From an uncultured Fusobacterium sp. (GTDB lineage: Bacteria > Fusobacteriota > Fusobacteriia > Fusobacteriales > Fusobacteriaceae), in assembly GCF_905200055.1 (NCBI RefSeq), contig NZ_CAJKIS010000014.1:1-50257 (forward strand): a stretch of 50,257 nt of DNA, written 5' to 3'. The notes beneath the pieces were generated by a model. The model searched no databases. It worked only from the letters and a program-made list of their open reading frames with translations, and was not told the DNA's origin. This document shows, in pieces, positions 17,960-26,010 of the stretch. Within the stretch, counting starts at the first letter, position 1, and each line of letters opens with the position of its first letter. The translations under genes were made by a program, and so were the position numbers.

Positions 17960-18664
17960 ATGGAAAGAATATCAGTAATAGCACCTATTTTTAATGAAAA
18001 GGAAAATATAGTTAGATTGATCACTAAGATTGAGGAGACATTGAAGAAGAGATTTCTATCATATGAAATTATCTTAATTGATGATGGAAGTACAGATGGA
18101 AGTGGAGAGTTGTTAGATGAAGAAGCCAATAAAAATGGACATATAAAAGTTGCTCATTTTACTAAAAATAATGGACAAACAGCTGCTTTAGATGCTGGGT
18201 TTAAAATTGCTACTGGAGATCTTATAGTTACTATGGATGCTGATTTACAAACAAACCCTGAAGATATCTATACTTTGCTACCATATATAGAAAAATATGA
18301 TATGGTAAATGGAATGAGAGAGAGTAGAGAAGATGGACTTAAAAGAAAAATCTCATCTTTAGTTGGAAACGGAGTTAGAAATTTTGTTACAGGAGATAAT
18401 ATAAAGGATACTGGTTGTCCTCTTAAACTGTTTAAAAAAGAAGTTGTAAAAAGTTTTTATCTTTTTGAGGGAATGCACAGATTTTTACCAACATTGGCTA
18501 AGATAAATGGTTTCTCTGTTATAGAAATACCTGTTAGACACTATGATAGAGAGTTTGGAACTTCTAAATATGGAATTTTTAATCGTCTATTTAAGGGATT
18601 AAAAGATGCTTTTGCTGTTAGATGGATGGAACAAAGAAAATTAAACTATAAGATTAAAGATTAG
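17960..18664 (+). CDS. GT2 polyprenyl-phosphate sugar synthase (ArnC/RgtE/DPM1-like)
   Basis: A 234-residue GT-A glycosyltransferase without membrane spans, of the dolichol/undecaprenyl-phosphate sugar synthase type. It would attach a sugar from a nucleotide donor to undecaprenyl phosphate on the cytoplasmic face. The nucleotide-binding motifs IAPIFNEKENI and ILIDDGSTDGS, the metal-binding MDADLQTNPED and the acceptor-side motif DTGCPLKLF are clear. It is shorter than ArnC, lacking its two C-terminal spans. It begins a five-gene operon with an ArnT-like transferase, the likely user of its lipid-linked product. Sugar identity is inferred (glucuronate or galacturonate) from the last two genes of the operon. 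Confidence 0.85.
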   Translation: MERISVIAPIFNEKENIVRLITKIEETLKKRFLSYEIILIDDGSTDGSGELLDEEANKNGHIKVAHFTKNNGQTAALDAGFKIATGDLIVTMDADLQTNPEDIYTLLPYIEKYDMVNGMRESREDGLKRKISSLVGNGVRNFVTGDNIKDTGCPLKLFKKEVVKSFYLFEGMHRFLPTLAKINGFSVIEIPVRHYDREFGTSKYGIFNRLFKGLKDAFAVRWMEQRKLNYKIKD

Positions 18665-18673
18665 GTGATAGCT

Positions 18674-18931
18674 ATGTTTAATTTAGATTTTATGATGTTG
18701 ATAGGTTTGTTGGGACAAGGGCTTTTCTCAATGAGATTTATTGTTCAATGGATAGCAAGTGAAAAAGCTGGAAAAAGTGTAGTTCCTTTTTCATTTTGGT
18801 TGTTTAGTTTAGGAGGAAGTATATTTTTATTAATATATGCTATCTATAGAAAAGATCCTGTTTTTATATTAGGACAAGCACCTAATCTTTTAATATACTC
18901 AAGAAACATATGGTTGATTAAGAAAAAATAA
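18674..18931 (+). CDS. Small LAB_N-domain membrane protein
   Basis: An 85-residue protein with about three spans that corresponds to the lipid A biosynthesis N-terminal domain (LAB_N), here as a stand-alone gene. Conserved points are GLLGQGLFSMRFIVQWIASE (residues 11-30), the PFSFW motif and DPVFILGQAPN. The ATG at 18674 is chosen because AGGTGA is 5 nt upstream; an in-frame GTG at 18665 has no such site. Such proteins often sit between a GT2 synthase and an ArnT-like transferase, as here. A helper role in moving or presenting the lipid-linked sugar is inference. Confidence 0.8.
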   Translation: MFNLDFMMLIGLLGQGLFSMRFIVQWIASEKAGKSVVPFSFWLFSLGGSIFLLIYAIYRKDPVFILGQAPNLLIYSRNIWLIKKK

Positions 18932-18947
18932 TTCTGGGAGAGATAGT

Positions 18948-20534
18948 ATGAATAGAGAGGATTTCAAATATTTAAAAATAATTATTCCAATATCAATAAT
19001 TGCTTTTTTCTCAATTCTTTGGATAAGACCTGCTGATCTTATGGAGGCAAGAAATTTTATTACAGCAAGAGAGATGATAGAGAGTAAAAATTATATTATT
19101 CCAACACTTAATGGAGCTTTACGTTTTGAGAAACCGCCATTACCTACTTGGTTTACAGTTTTAACTATGAATTTAACACAAAATTATACAGATGAATCTA
19201 TTTTACGTATTCCCTCTGCACTAGCTGGAGTTATTTTTATTCTTCTACTTTATTATTTTGTAAAATTATTAACAAAAAATAGTTTTATAAGTTTTATAAC
19301 CTCTTTTGTTGGTTGTACAACTTTTATGATAATAAAATTGAGCGGAGAAAATACTTGGGATATATATTCATATGTGGCTATCTTTGGAGCTATTACCTTT
19401 TTATTAAAAGGATTTGATTCTAATAGATATTTTGATTTTGTAATTAGTGGTATTTTTCTTGCAGCCTCTATTTTGAGTAAAGGTCCTGTTGCAATTTATG
19501 GGTTATTTCTACCTTTTCTACTTTCACATATTTTTATCTTTGGTTTAGAAAAGTACAGAAAAAACTTTAAGAAAATCTTATTGATGTTCTTAGTTGGAGG
19601 AATTTTAGCTGGTATTTGGCCTCTTTTAATGTATTTAAAATATTCAGATATTTTTACAAGTGTTCTATTAAAAGAGAAAAACACTTGGACAACAAGACAT
19701 ACAGAATCAATATTTTATTATCTTGATTACTTTATCTATATGGGAGTTTGGATTTTTTTCTCTCTATTTGCTCTAATAAAAACATATAAAAATAGTGAGA
19801 ATAAAGATTACTCTAAATTTATATTTTGGTGGAATATTTTTACAATTATTCTTCTTTCGTTGGTAAAGATGAAAAAGAAAAGATATGGAATACCAATATA
19901 TATAACCTCTGTTCTTGAAGTTGGAATAGTTTGTGATTATTTTTATAACAAAGCATGGGAAAATCTAAGAAAGTATGAGAGATATTTAATCTATATTCAA
20001 AAATGTTTTTTAATGGCTCTTGCTATCTCTATTCCTATTTCTCTATTTTTTAAAGGGTATAGTAAAAATCTTATTAGTAGAAACTATATGATCTCAATAT
20101 CTCTACTATTTTTATCATTTGCTCTAATACTATTTAAAGTTTCAAAAGAAAGATTAAATAAAATAGTTATTTTAGGAAGTGGAGCTTTAATGTTAATAGT
20201 AAATTTAACTGTTAATAGTTTTTTTGATAAAGAATCTAGTAATAATGTTTTTAGATCGACTTTAGATAATAAATATTCAAATATAGAAGTTATTCAAAAA
20301 GATCCACCTAAATATAGTATTTATAGTGATAATTATGAGATAGAAGATGTTTGGAGAGTTGGAAAAAAGATAAATGATTATAACTTAAATGAAAAGTTAC
20401 CTAATAAAATAGTTTTCTTTAATGATGTTCCAGAAGAATTATTAGAAAATTATAAGATATTAAAAGAAGAAATATATATAAAAGATGATAGAAAATTTGC
20501 TAAATTAACATATTTAGAAAAAATGGAGGCTTAA
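18948..20534 (+). CDS. ArnT-like glycosyltransferase (GT-C), second copy
   Basis: A 528-residue polytopic protein with the ArnT/PMT-type first loop motif MEARNFITAREM (about 26-37) followed by FEKPPLPTWF (about 61-70). About ten spans extend to residue 425, and a periplasmic C-terminal domain follows. It would transfer a sugar from undecaprenyl phosphate onto lipid A or LPS core in the periplasm. It lies 16 bp after the LAB_N gene and 3 bp before the epimerase, in one operon with the synthase that makes lipid-linked donor. It is a diverged homologue of the protein at 13860-15350, suggesting two acceptor positions. Confidence 0.83.
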   Translation: MNREDFKYLKIIIPISIIAFFSILWIRPADLMEARNFITAREMIESKNYIIPTLNGALRFEKPPLPTWFTVLTMNLTQNYTDESILRIPSALAGVIFILLLYYFVKLLTKNSFISFITSFVGCTTFMIIKLSGENTWDIYSYVAIFGAITFLLKGFDSNRYFDFVISGIFLAASILSKGPVAIYGLFLPFLLSHIFIFGLEKYRKNFKKILLMFLVGGILAGIWPLLMYLKYSDIFTSVLLKEKNTWTTRHTESIFYYLDYFIYMGVWIFFSLFALIKTYKNSENKDYSKFIFWWNIFTIILLSLVKMKKKRYGIPIYITSVLEVGIVCDYFYNKAWENLRKYERYLIYIQKCFLMALAISIPISLFFKGYSKNLISRNYMISISLLFLSFALILFKVSKERLNKIVILGSGALMLIVNLTVNSFFDKESSNNVFRSTLDNKYSNIEVIQKDPPKYSIYSDNYEIEDVWRVGKKINDYNLNEKLPNKIVFFNDVPEELLENYKILKEEIYIKDDRKFAKLTYLEKMEA

Positions 20535-20537
20535 ATA

Positions 20538-21572
20538 ATGAAAAACTTTTTAATTACAGGAGGAGCAGGTTTTATCGGTTCAACTGTAGCAGAGAGATTA
20601 TTAAATAGAGGAGATAAAGTTGTTGTTGTAGATAATTTTAATGATTTTTATGATTACAACAGAAAAATTAGAAATATTTTAGAGATTACAAATAACTTTA
20701 ATAAAATTGATGAGTTTGAAAATCTTTTAAAAGATGAAAAAATCAGTAAATTAATAGAGATAGTTAATTCAGATAATTTTACTCTTATATATGGGGATAT
20801 TAGAGATAGAGAGGCTATGAATAGAGTCTTTGCTGAAAATAGTTTTGATTTAGTATTTAACCCAGCTGCAATGGCAGGAGTTCGTCCCTCTCTTTTAGAT
20901 CCTATGCTTTATGAAGATGTAAATGTAAGAGGATATATGAATCTTCTTGAACTTTGTAAAAAATATGGAATTAAAAAATTTGTTCAAGCATCTTCATCTT
21001 CAGTTTATGGAAATAATAAGGAAGTTCCATTTAAAGAAACTGCAATAGTAGATTTTGCAATCTCTCCATATGCAGCAACTAAAAAATCATGTGAAGTTAT
21101 GGGGCATGTATATCATAAAGTATATAATATAGATATGGTTCAACTGAGATTCTTTACTGTATATGGACCAAAGCAAAGACCAGATTTAGCAATTCATAAG
21201 TTCACTAAGATGATACTAGAAGATAAGCCTATTCCATTTTATGGAGATGGAACAACTAAAAGAGATTATACATATATTGATGATATAGTAGATGGAATTT
21301 TAAAATCAATGAATTATCTTTTCAATAATGAAAATGTTTATGAAATATTTAATATTGGTGAATCTCATGTTGTATCACTAAAAGAGATGGTAGAAACTAT
21401 TGAAAATGCTATAGGTAAAAAAGCTATTTTGGATATTCAACCTATGCAACCTGGAGATGTAGATAAAACTTATGCAGATATATCAAAGGCAAAGACAATG
21501 ATAGGTTATGATCCTCAAACTAATTTTAGTGAGGGAATTAGAAAATTTGTAGAGTGGTATAAAAGATATTAA
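20538..21572 (+). CDS. NAD-dependent nucleotide-sugar epimerase (UDP-glucuronate 4-epimerase-like)
   Basis: A 344-residue extended short-chain dehydrogenase. The NAD loop is ITGGAGFIGS (residues 5-14), and the catalytic pair is Y178 and K182 in SPYAATKKS, with the serine stretch ASSSSVYG. Residues such as RFFTVYGPKQRPDLA and YGDGTTKRDYTYIDDIVDG match the UDP-glucuronate 4-epimerase branch, which makes UDP-galacturonate. The next gene makes UDP-glucuronate, which supports this, although a UDP-glucose or other epimerase is not excluded. The gene starts 3 bp after the ArnT-like stop codon with GGAGG inside the previous gene. Confidence 0.82.
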   Translation: MKNFLITGGAGFIGSTVAERLLNRGDKVVVVDNFNDFYDYNRKIRNILEITNNFNKIDEFENLLKDEKISKLIEIVNSDNFTLIYGDIRDREAMNRVFAENSFDLVFNPAAMAGVRPSLLDPMLYEDVNVRGYMNLLELCKKYGIKKFVQASSSSVYGNNKEVPFKETAIVDFAISPYAATKKSCEVMGHVYHKVYNIDMVQLRFFTVYGPKQRPDLAIHKFTKMILEDKPIPFYGDGTTKRDYTYIDDIVDGILKSMNYLFNNENVYEIFNIGESHVVSLKEMVETIENAIGKKAILDIQPMQPGDVDKTYADISKAKTMIGYDPQTNFSEGIRKFVEWYKRY

Positions 21573-21585
21573 GGAGATAGGTAAA

Positions 21586-22908
21586 ATGAGAATAGGAGTT
21601 GTAGGTACAGGTTATGTAGGTTTAGTTCAAGGTGTAATAATGGCTGAATTTGGGCTAAATGTAATCTGTATGGATGTATCAGAAGAGAAAATCAATAGCT
21701 TAAAAAATGGAGGAATACCAATCTATGAGCCTGGATTAAAAGAGCTATTAGAAAAAAATATGAAAGCTGAAAGAATAGAATTTACCACAGATATGAAATA
21801 TACAACAGAAAATTCAGATGTAATATTTATAGCAGTAGGAACACCACCAGCATTGGATGGCTCAGCAGATCTTCATTTTGTATTAGAGGTAGCAACTAAT
21901 ATTGGAAAATATATGAATGGTTATAAAGTTGTTGTAGATAAATCAACAGTCCCTGTGGGAACAGGTAAACTTGTAAGAGAAACTATTCAAAAAGAATTAA
22001 ATAATAGAAATTTAGATTATGAATTTGATATAGTTTCAAATCCAGAGTTTTTAAGAGAGGGAAAAGCAGTAGGAGATTGTTTAAGACCTGATAGAGTGGT
22101 AATAGGAACAGAGAGCGAAAGAGCAAAGGAGATAATGAAAAAAGTGTATGATGTGTTATTTATCAATGAAACTCCATTTGTATTTACAAATATAGAGACA
22201 GCGGAGATGATAAAATATGCCTCAAATGCTTTTTTAGCAGTAAAAATTTCATTTATCAATGAGATTTCTCTTTTAGCAGAGAAAGTGGGAGCAAATACAC
22301 AGGAGATAGCAAAGGCAATGGGAAAGGACGGCAGAATCTCACCTAAGTTTTTACATTGTGGACCAGGGTATGGAGGTTCATGCTTTCCTAAAGATACAAA
22401 AGCAATAGTTGATATAGCTAAAAAATATGGAGAGGATATGTATGTGATAAAAGCAGCTATAGATGCTAATGAAAAACAAAAGAGGAAGATGGTAGAAAAG
22501 ATAATTGATAAGATGGAGGGAGTAGAGGGAAAACATATAGCAATTTTAGGGTTATCTTTTAAACCAGATACAGATGATATGAGAGATGCTCCAAGCTTAG
22601 ATATAATAAGAGGTTTAGTAGAGGCAGGAGCAAAGATACAAGCATATTGTCCAGAGGGAATGAAAGAGGCAAGATGGAGATTGGAAGATTGTGAAAACTC
22701 AATAACATATTGTGCTGATGAATATTCAGTAGTAAATGAGGCAGATGCTGTAGTATTAATGACAGAATGGAATCAATTTAGAGGAATGAATTTAGATAAA
22801 GTGAGAGATAGAATGAAAGGTAATTTTTACTTTGATTTGAGAAATGTATACACAAGAAATACTCATATAAGAGAGGAGTTTAAATATTTTCCTATTGGAC
22901 AAAACTAA
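21586..22908 (+). CDS. ugd: UDP-glucose 6-dehydrogenase
   Basis: A 440-residue cytoplasmic enzyme oxidising UDP-glucose to UDP-glucuronate with two NAD+. It has the N-terminal Rossmann motif GVVGTGYVGL, the substrate and central-helix region SNPEFLREGKAVGDCLRPDRVVIG (split into two motifs by the family), the catalytic thioester cysteine C266 in GYGGSCFPKD, and the C-terminal domain beginning LGLSFKPDTDDMRDAPS. It ends the operon, supplying the uronate nucleotide for the epimerase and the lipid-linked sugar synthase. A stable terminator follows. Confidence 0.94.
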   Translation: MRIGVVGTGYVGLVQGVIMAEFGLNVICMDVSEEKINSLKNGGIPIYEPGLKELLEKNMKAERIEFTTDMKYTTENSDVIFIAVGTPPALDGSADLHFVLEVATNIGKYMNGYKVVVDKSTVPVGTGKLVRETIQKELNNRNLDYEFDIVSNPEFLREGKAVGDCLRPDRVVIGTESERAKEIMKKVYDVLFINETPFVFTNIETAEMIKYASNAFLAVKISFINEISLLAEKVGANTQEIAKAMGKDGRISPKFLHCGPGYGGSCFPKDTKAIVDIAKKYGEDMYVIKAAIDANEKQKRKMVEKIIDKMEGVEGKHIAILGLSFKPDTDDMRDAPSLDIIRGLVEAGAKIQAYCPEGMKEARWRLEDCENSITYCADEYSVVNEADAVVLMTEWNQFRGMNLDKVRDRMKGNFYFDLRNVYTRNTHIREEFKYFPIGQN

Positions 22909-22950
22909 TATAAGAAATTTAATTTTGGTAATAAAAATAAAATTTTTGTA

Positions 22951-22987
22951 ATATCTTAATGCTATTATAGTGTTAAGATATTTTTTT
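22951..22987 (+). terminator. Terminator of the envelope-modification operon
   Basis: Arms 22951-22964 and 22968-22981 form a 14-bp stem with two G-U pairs around a 3-nt loop, followed by a run of T. Confidence 0.85.
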
Positions 22988-23024
22988 AGTTCATAAACTT
23001 ATTTTGGTGATGGATAAAGAGTAA

Positions 23025-23053
23025 TTGAAGAGATTAAAATAAAAAGATATAAT
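23025..23053 (+). promoter_or_regulatory. Promoter of the macrodomain gene
   Basis: TTGAAG, a 17-bp spacer and TATAAT (23048-23053), about 50 bp before the ATG. Confidence 0.7.
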
Positions 23054-23103
23054 AAAATTAAGAATTCTAAAGAAGTTTTTAATAGTTATAGAGGAGAGAA
23101 ATT

Positions 23104-23571
23104 ATGAAAGAAATAATTTATTTAAAAGGCGATGCAACTTCTCCACAAGTTTCTGGACATAAGATAATAGCTCATATTTGTAACAATAGAGGAAGTTGGG
23201 GAGCTGGTTTTGTAATGGCTATCTCTAAAAAGTGGAGTTTGCCAGAAATAGAGTATAGAAAATGGATAGAAAGAAAAACTGCTACTCTTGGAGAGATTCA
23301 ATTAGTTCCAGTAGAAGATGAAATTGTGATAGCAAATATGATTGCTCAAGATGGCTTTGTTAACTTTCTTAATCCTATAGCTGTAAGATATGAGACATTA
23401 AAAGAGTGTTTAACTCAATTAGCTTATAGAATAAAATCAAATGATGTATCAGTTCATATGCCAAGAATTGGTTGTGGAATTGCTGGTGGAAAATGGGAGG
23501 AGATAGAGCCAATAATTAAAGAAACTTTATGTAAGAATGATATTCAAGTGTATGTTTATGATTTAAAGTAA
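23104..23571 (+). CDS. Macrodomain ADP-ribose hydrolase, TARG1-like
   Basis: A 155-residue single-domain protein of the macro fold. KGDATSPQ, IIAHICNNRGSWGAGFVMAI and the late strand HMPRIGCGIAGGKWEEIEPI align by eye with the TARG1/ALC1-like branch, whose members cleave ADP-ribose esters from proteins, O-acetyl-ADP-ribose or (in DarG antitoxins) ADP-ribosylated DNA. It is not the MacroD/YmdB type, which has the longer N-terminal segment and a different Asn-rich loop. No ADP-ribosyltransferase (DarT) gene is next to it, and it has its own promoter. The real substrate is unknown. Confidence 0.82.
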   Translation: MKEIIYLKGDATSPQVSGHKIIAHICNNRGSWGAGFVMAISKKWSLPEIEYRKWIERKTATLGEIQLVPVEDEIVIANMIAQDGFVNFLNPIAVRYETLKECLTQLAYRIKSNDVSVHMPRIGCGIAGGKWEEIEPIIKETLCKNDIQVYVYDLK

Positions 23572-23635
23572 ATAGAATTTTAACTATTTTGATATTTAAA
23601 AAATTAATTTTTTTTAATTAAATATAAAATTTTTC

Positions 23636-23664
23636 TTGAAATAAACAAGATAAAAGAATATAAT
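23636..23664 (+). promoter_or_regulatory. Promoter of the M42 peptidase gene
   Basis: TTGAAA, a 17-bp spacer and TATAAT (23659-23664), 38 bp before the ATG. Confidence 0.75.
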
Positions 23665-23702
23665 TTCAATAGGGAAACTATAAAAAGAGGGAGTGATTTT
23701 CA

Positions 23703-24743
23703 ATGAATATTAATTTAGATACACATCTTGAGTATATCTTAGACACAACAGTAGATTTAATCTCTATACCAAGTCCAGTTGGATTTACTGATGTTGTAAT
23801 GGACAGAGTAGCACATGAGCTTGATAAATTTAGAGTTCCATATAAATTTACAAAAAAAGGAGCTATAATAGGATATATTGAAGGTGAAGATAAGAGTTAT
23901 AAAAAAATGATTTCTGCTCACCTTGATACACTTGGGGCAGTTGTAAAAAAAATAAAATCTAATGGAAGACTTGAACTTATAAATGTTGGAGGTTGTCCTT
24001 GGGCAGGAGTAGAGGGAGAGAATCTTACTGTTCATACTCTTGATGGAAGAGAGTATGAAGGAACTTTACTTCCTATAAAATCATCAGTACACATTTATGG
24101 AGATGTGGCTAGGGAGATGCCAAGAACAGCTGAAACTATGGAAGTAAGACTTGACTATGATGTAAAAACAGCAGAAGATACAGCTAAACTTGGAATTAGA
24201 GTAGGAGATTTTGTTTCATATGAAACTCGTACTAGAATAACAGATACAGGATATATTAAATCAAGATATTTAGATGATAAACTTTGTGTAGCACAAATTT
24301 TAGGATATATAAAAGTTCTTAAAGATTATGGATTAAAACCAAGAACAGGGCTTTATATTTATTTCTCTAATTATGAAGAAATTGGACATGGAGTATCAGT
24401 AATTCCTGAAGATTTAGATGAGTTTATAGCTCTTGATATAGGACTTGTAGGAGAAGATGCTCTAGGAGATGAGAAAAAGGTTAGCATAGCTGCTAAAGAC
24501 TTTAAAACTCCATATGATTTACATGTAAGAAGAGGACTTATGGAGGCTGCAGAGGAAGCTGGAGTACAATATACAGTAGATGTATACAATAGATATGGTT
24601 CAGATGCAAGTGCAGCAGTTTTACAAGGATTCGACTTTAGATGTGGTTGTATAGGACCAAGTGTCGATGCTTCTCATCACTACGAAAGAACTCATGTTGA
24701 TGGAGTTATGGAAACAGTTAAGCTAATGTTAGCTTACTTATAA
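23703..24743 (+). CDS. M42-family metalloaminopeptidase
   Basis: A 346-residue cytoplasmic peptidase of the M42 (glutamyl aminopeptidase/deblocking, FrvX/YsdC) family, which forms dodecameric tetrahedral shells and trims peptides. Expected dinuclear-metal residues are visible: SAHLDTLG (His-x-Asp), RYLDDKLC (bridging Asp), SNYEEIGHG (catalytic Glu-Glu), ALDIG (Asp) and HHYERTHVDG (His near the C-terminus). GGGAG precedes the ATG and it has its own promoter and terminator, so it is monocistronic. Substrate preference is not deducible. Confidence 0.9.
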   Translation: MNINLDTHLEYILDTTVDLISIPSPVGFTDVVMDRVAHELDKFRVPYKFTKKGAIIGYIEGEDKSYKKMISAHLDTLGAVVKKIKSNGRLELINVGGCPWAGVEGENLTVHTLDGREYEGTLLPIKSSVHIYGDVAREMPRTAETMEVRLDYDVKTAEDTAKLGIRVGDFVSYETRTRITDTGYIKSRYLDDKLCVAQILGYIKVLKDYGLKPRTGLYIYFSNYEEIGHGVSVIPEDLDEFIALDIGLVGEDALGDEKKVSIAAKDFKTPYDLHVRRGLMEAAEEAGVQYTVDVYNRYGSDASAAVLQGFDFRCGCIGPSVDASHHYERTHVDGVMETVKLMLAYL

Positions 24744-24771
24744 AATTATTTTTAAATATTAAGAAAATAAT

Positions 24772-24811
24772 TAGGGGGTTGTTGATAGAAATAACCCCCT
24801 ACTATTTTTTT
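24772..24811 (+). terminator. Terminator between convergent genes
   Basis: TAGGGGGTTGTT (24772-24783) and AATAACCCCCTA (24790-24801) form a 12-bp stem with one G-U pair, followed by a T-tract that overlaps the end of the puuD-like gene. Confidence 0.85.
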
Positions 24812-25535
24812 ATCTATTTTTAGCTCTTTCAACAAAAGCTTTAAAAATTCCTAAAAATTCAGGATATCTGTTGATTAAGTTTTCAGGATGCCATTGTATT
24901 CCTAAAATAAATCTATCTTTCATATCAACAGCTTCAAAAGCTTCAACTACTCCTTCACAAGAAAAAGCAGTAGCTTTTAAACCTTTTCCAAGTTTTTTAA
25001 CTCCTTGATGATGGAAAGAGTTTACATAGATTTTTTCAGTCTCAAATATATCATGGATTAAAGATTCTTTTTTTATACTTACACTATGAAAAAGCTCATC
25101 TCTATTAATAGCTTTAGGGTGATGTCCCATAGCAGACTGCACTTGAGTATCTATATCTTGATAAAGAGTTCCATCAAAAGCTACATTAATTAATTGATGT
25201 CCTCTACAAATTCCTAAAACAGGAATATTTCTTCTGCAAGCTTCTTCTAAAAGTTTAAATTCCATCTCATCTCTCTTAGTATCAGTTCCTGCTATTTGTA
25301 AAATTGGATCTTCACCATAGTATCTAGGGGCTACATCTTCTCCACCACTAAAAATTACACCATCTAGAACATCACTTTCTAGCATCTCCATAGTTAATTC
25401 TTCAGACATTATTGGTATAAATAAAGGTATCCCTCCAGCAGCAATTACAGCTTCAGCATATCCAAAGTTAATTGCATTATATTCTCCTTTTTCTCTTTTT
25501 TCCCTAAACGTTGTTATTCCTATTATCGGCTTCAA
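24810..25535 (-). CDS. Class I glutamine amidotransferase-type hydrolase (PuuD-like, peptidase C26)
   Basis: A 241-residue protein of the gamma-glutamyl-GABA hydrolase group. The catalytic triad is visible as C110 in GICRGHQLIN, H216 and E218 in GIQWHPE. Family members release glutamate or other products from gamma-glutamyl amides in polyamine catabolism. The start is a TTG with GGGAGGAG about 5 nt upstream. It is a single gene, with no other putrescine-degradation genes in sight, so the physiological substrate is uncertain. Confidence 0.88.
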   Translation of the reverse strand: MKPIIGITTFREKREKGEYNAINFGYAEAVIAAGGIPLFIPIMSEELTMEMLESDVLDGVIFSGGEDVAPRYYGEDPILQIAGTDTKRDEMEFKLLEEACRRNIPVLGICRGHQLINVAFDGTLYQDIDTQVQSAMGHHPKAINRDELFHSVSIKKESLIHDIFETEKIYVNSFHHQGVKKLGKGLKATAFSCEGVVEAFEAVDMKDRFILGIQWHPENLINRYPEFLGIFKAFVERAKNR

Positions 25536-25761
25536 TTAAACTCCTCCCAATCTTTTAATTTTTACTTATACTATTACTATACTCTTATCAACTAATTTTT
25601 ACAAATACTTTTATATATTTTTATTGATAAATTTTTATTTAAATTTATTAACAAGAATATATATTTATTGTATTTTTTTTAGTTATATTTTGTTATTTTA
25701 TAAATAGAAAAGTATCTTTTTATAAAAAATATATTTTTTTGTTATATTTTATAGAAAATCT

Positions 25762-25790
25762 TTGACATAATTTATGAAATATAGTAAAAT
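25762..25790 (+). promoter_or_regulatory. Promoter of the riboswitch-permease transcript
   Basis: TTGACA (25762-25767), a 17-bp spacer and TAAAAT (25785-25790). Transcription would start about 25797, just before the riboswitch. The rest of the gap 25536-25761 is featureless A/T-rich DNA. Confidence 0.8.
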
Positions 25791-25810
25791 TACCCTGTAT
25801 GTAAAAAATT

Positions 25811-25886
25811 AATTACTCATATATCCCTGTAATATGGTCAGGAGTTTCTACGGGTTGCCAAAATAACAAGCCGCTATGAGTGAATT
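25811..25886 (+). promoter_or_regulatory. Purine riboswitch aptamer, guanine class
   Basis: P1 is formed by ACTCATA and TATGAGT. P2 CCTG/CAGG encloses the TAATATGG loop, J2/3 is the invariant AGTTTCTAC, and P3 is GGGTTG/CAAGCC with its CCAAAATAA loop. The specificity base immediately before the TATGAG strand is C, which pairs with guanine (adenine switches have U). The aptamer therefore reports guanine, hypoxanthine or xanthine. Confidence 0.93.
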
Positions 25887-25910
25887 TAATAGTCTTAGTT
25901 TTGTAATTTT

Positions 25911-25959
25911 AAGATTATTTTCTTTCACTTTAGTTTTTGAAAGGAGATAATCTTTTTTT
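25911..25959 (+). terminator. Riboswitch-controlled terminator
   Basis: Arms 25911-25927 and 25938-25954 form a 17-bp stem with G-U pairs followed by TTTTT. The competing antiterminator pairs AGTGAA (25879-25884, part of P1) with TTCACT (25924-25929) and ATAGTCTTA with TAAGATTAT. Ligand-stabilised P1 therefore favours termination: a transcriptional OFF switch. Confidence 0.88.
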
Positions 25960-26010
25960 ATCTCTTAGTTACAGGAAAGTTGAGTAAAAAACTTGGAGGT
26001 AAAAAAGATA

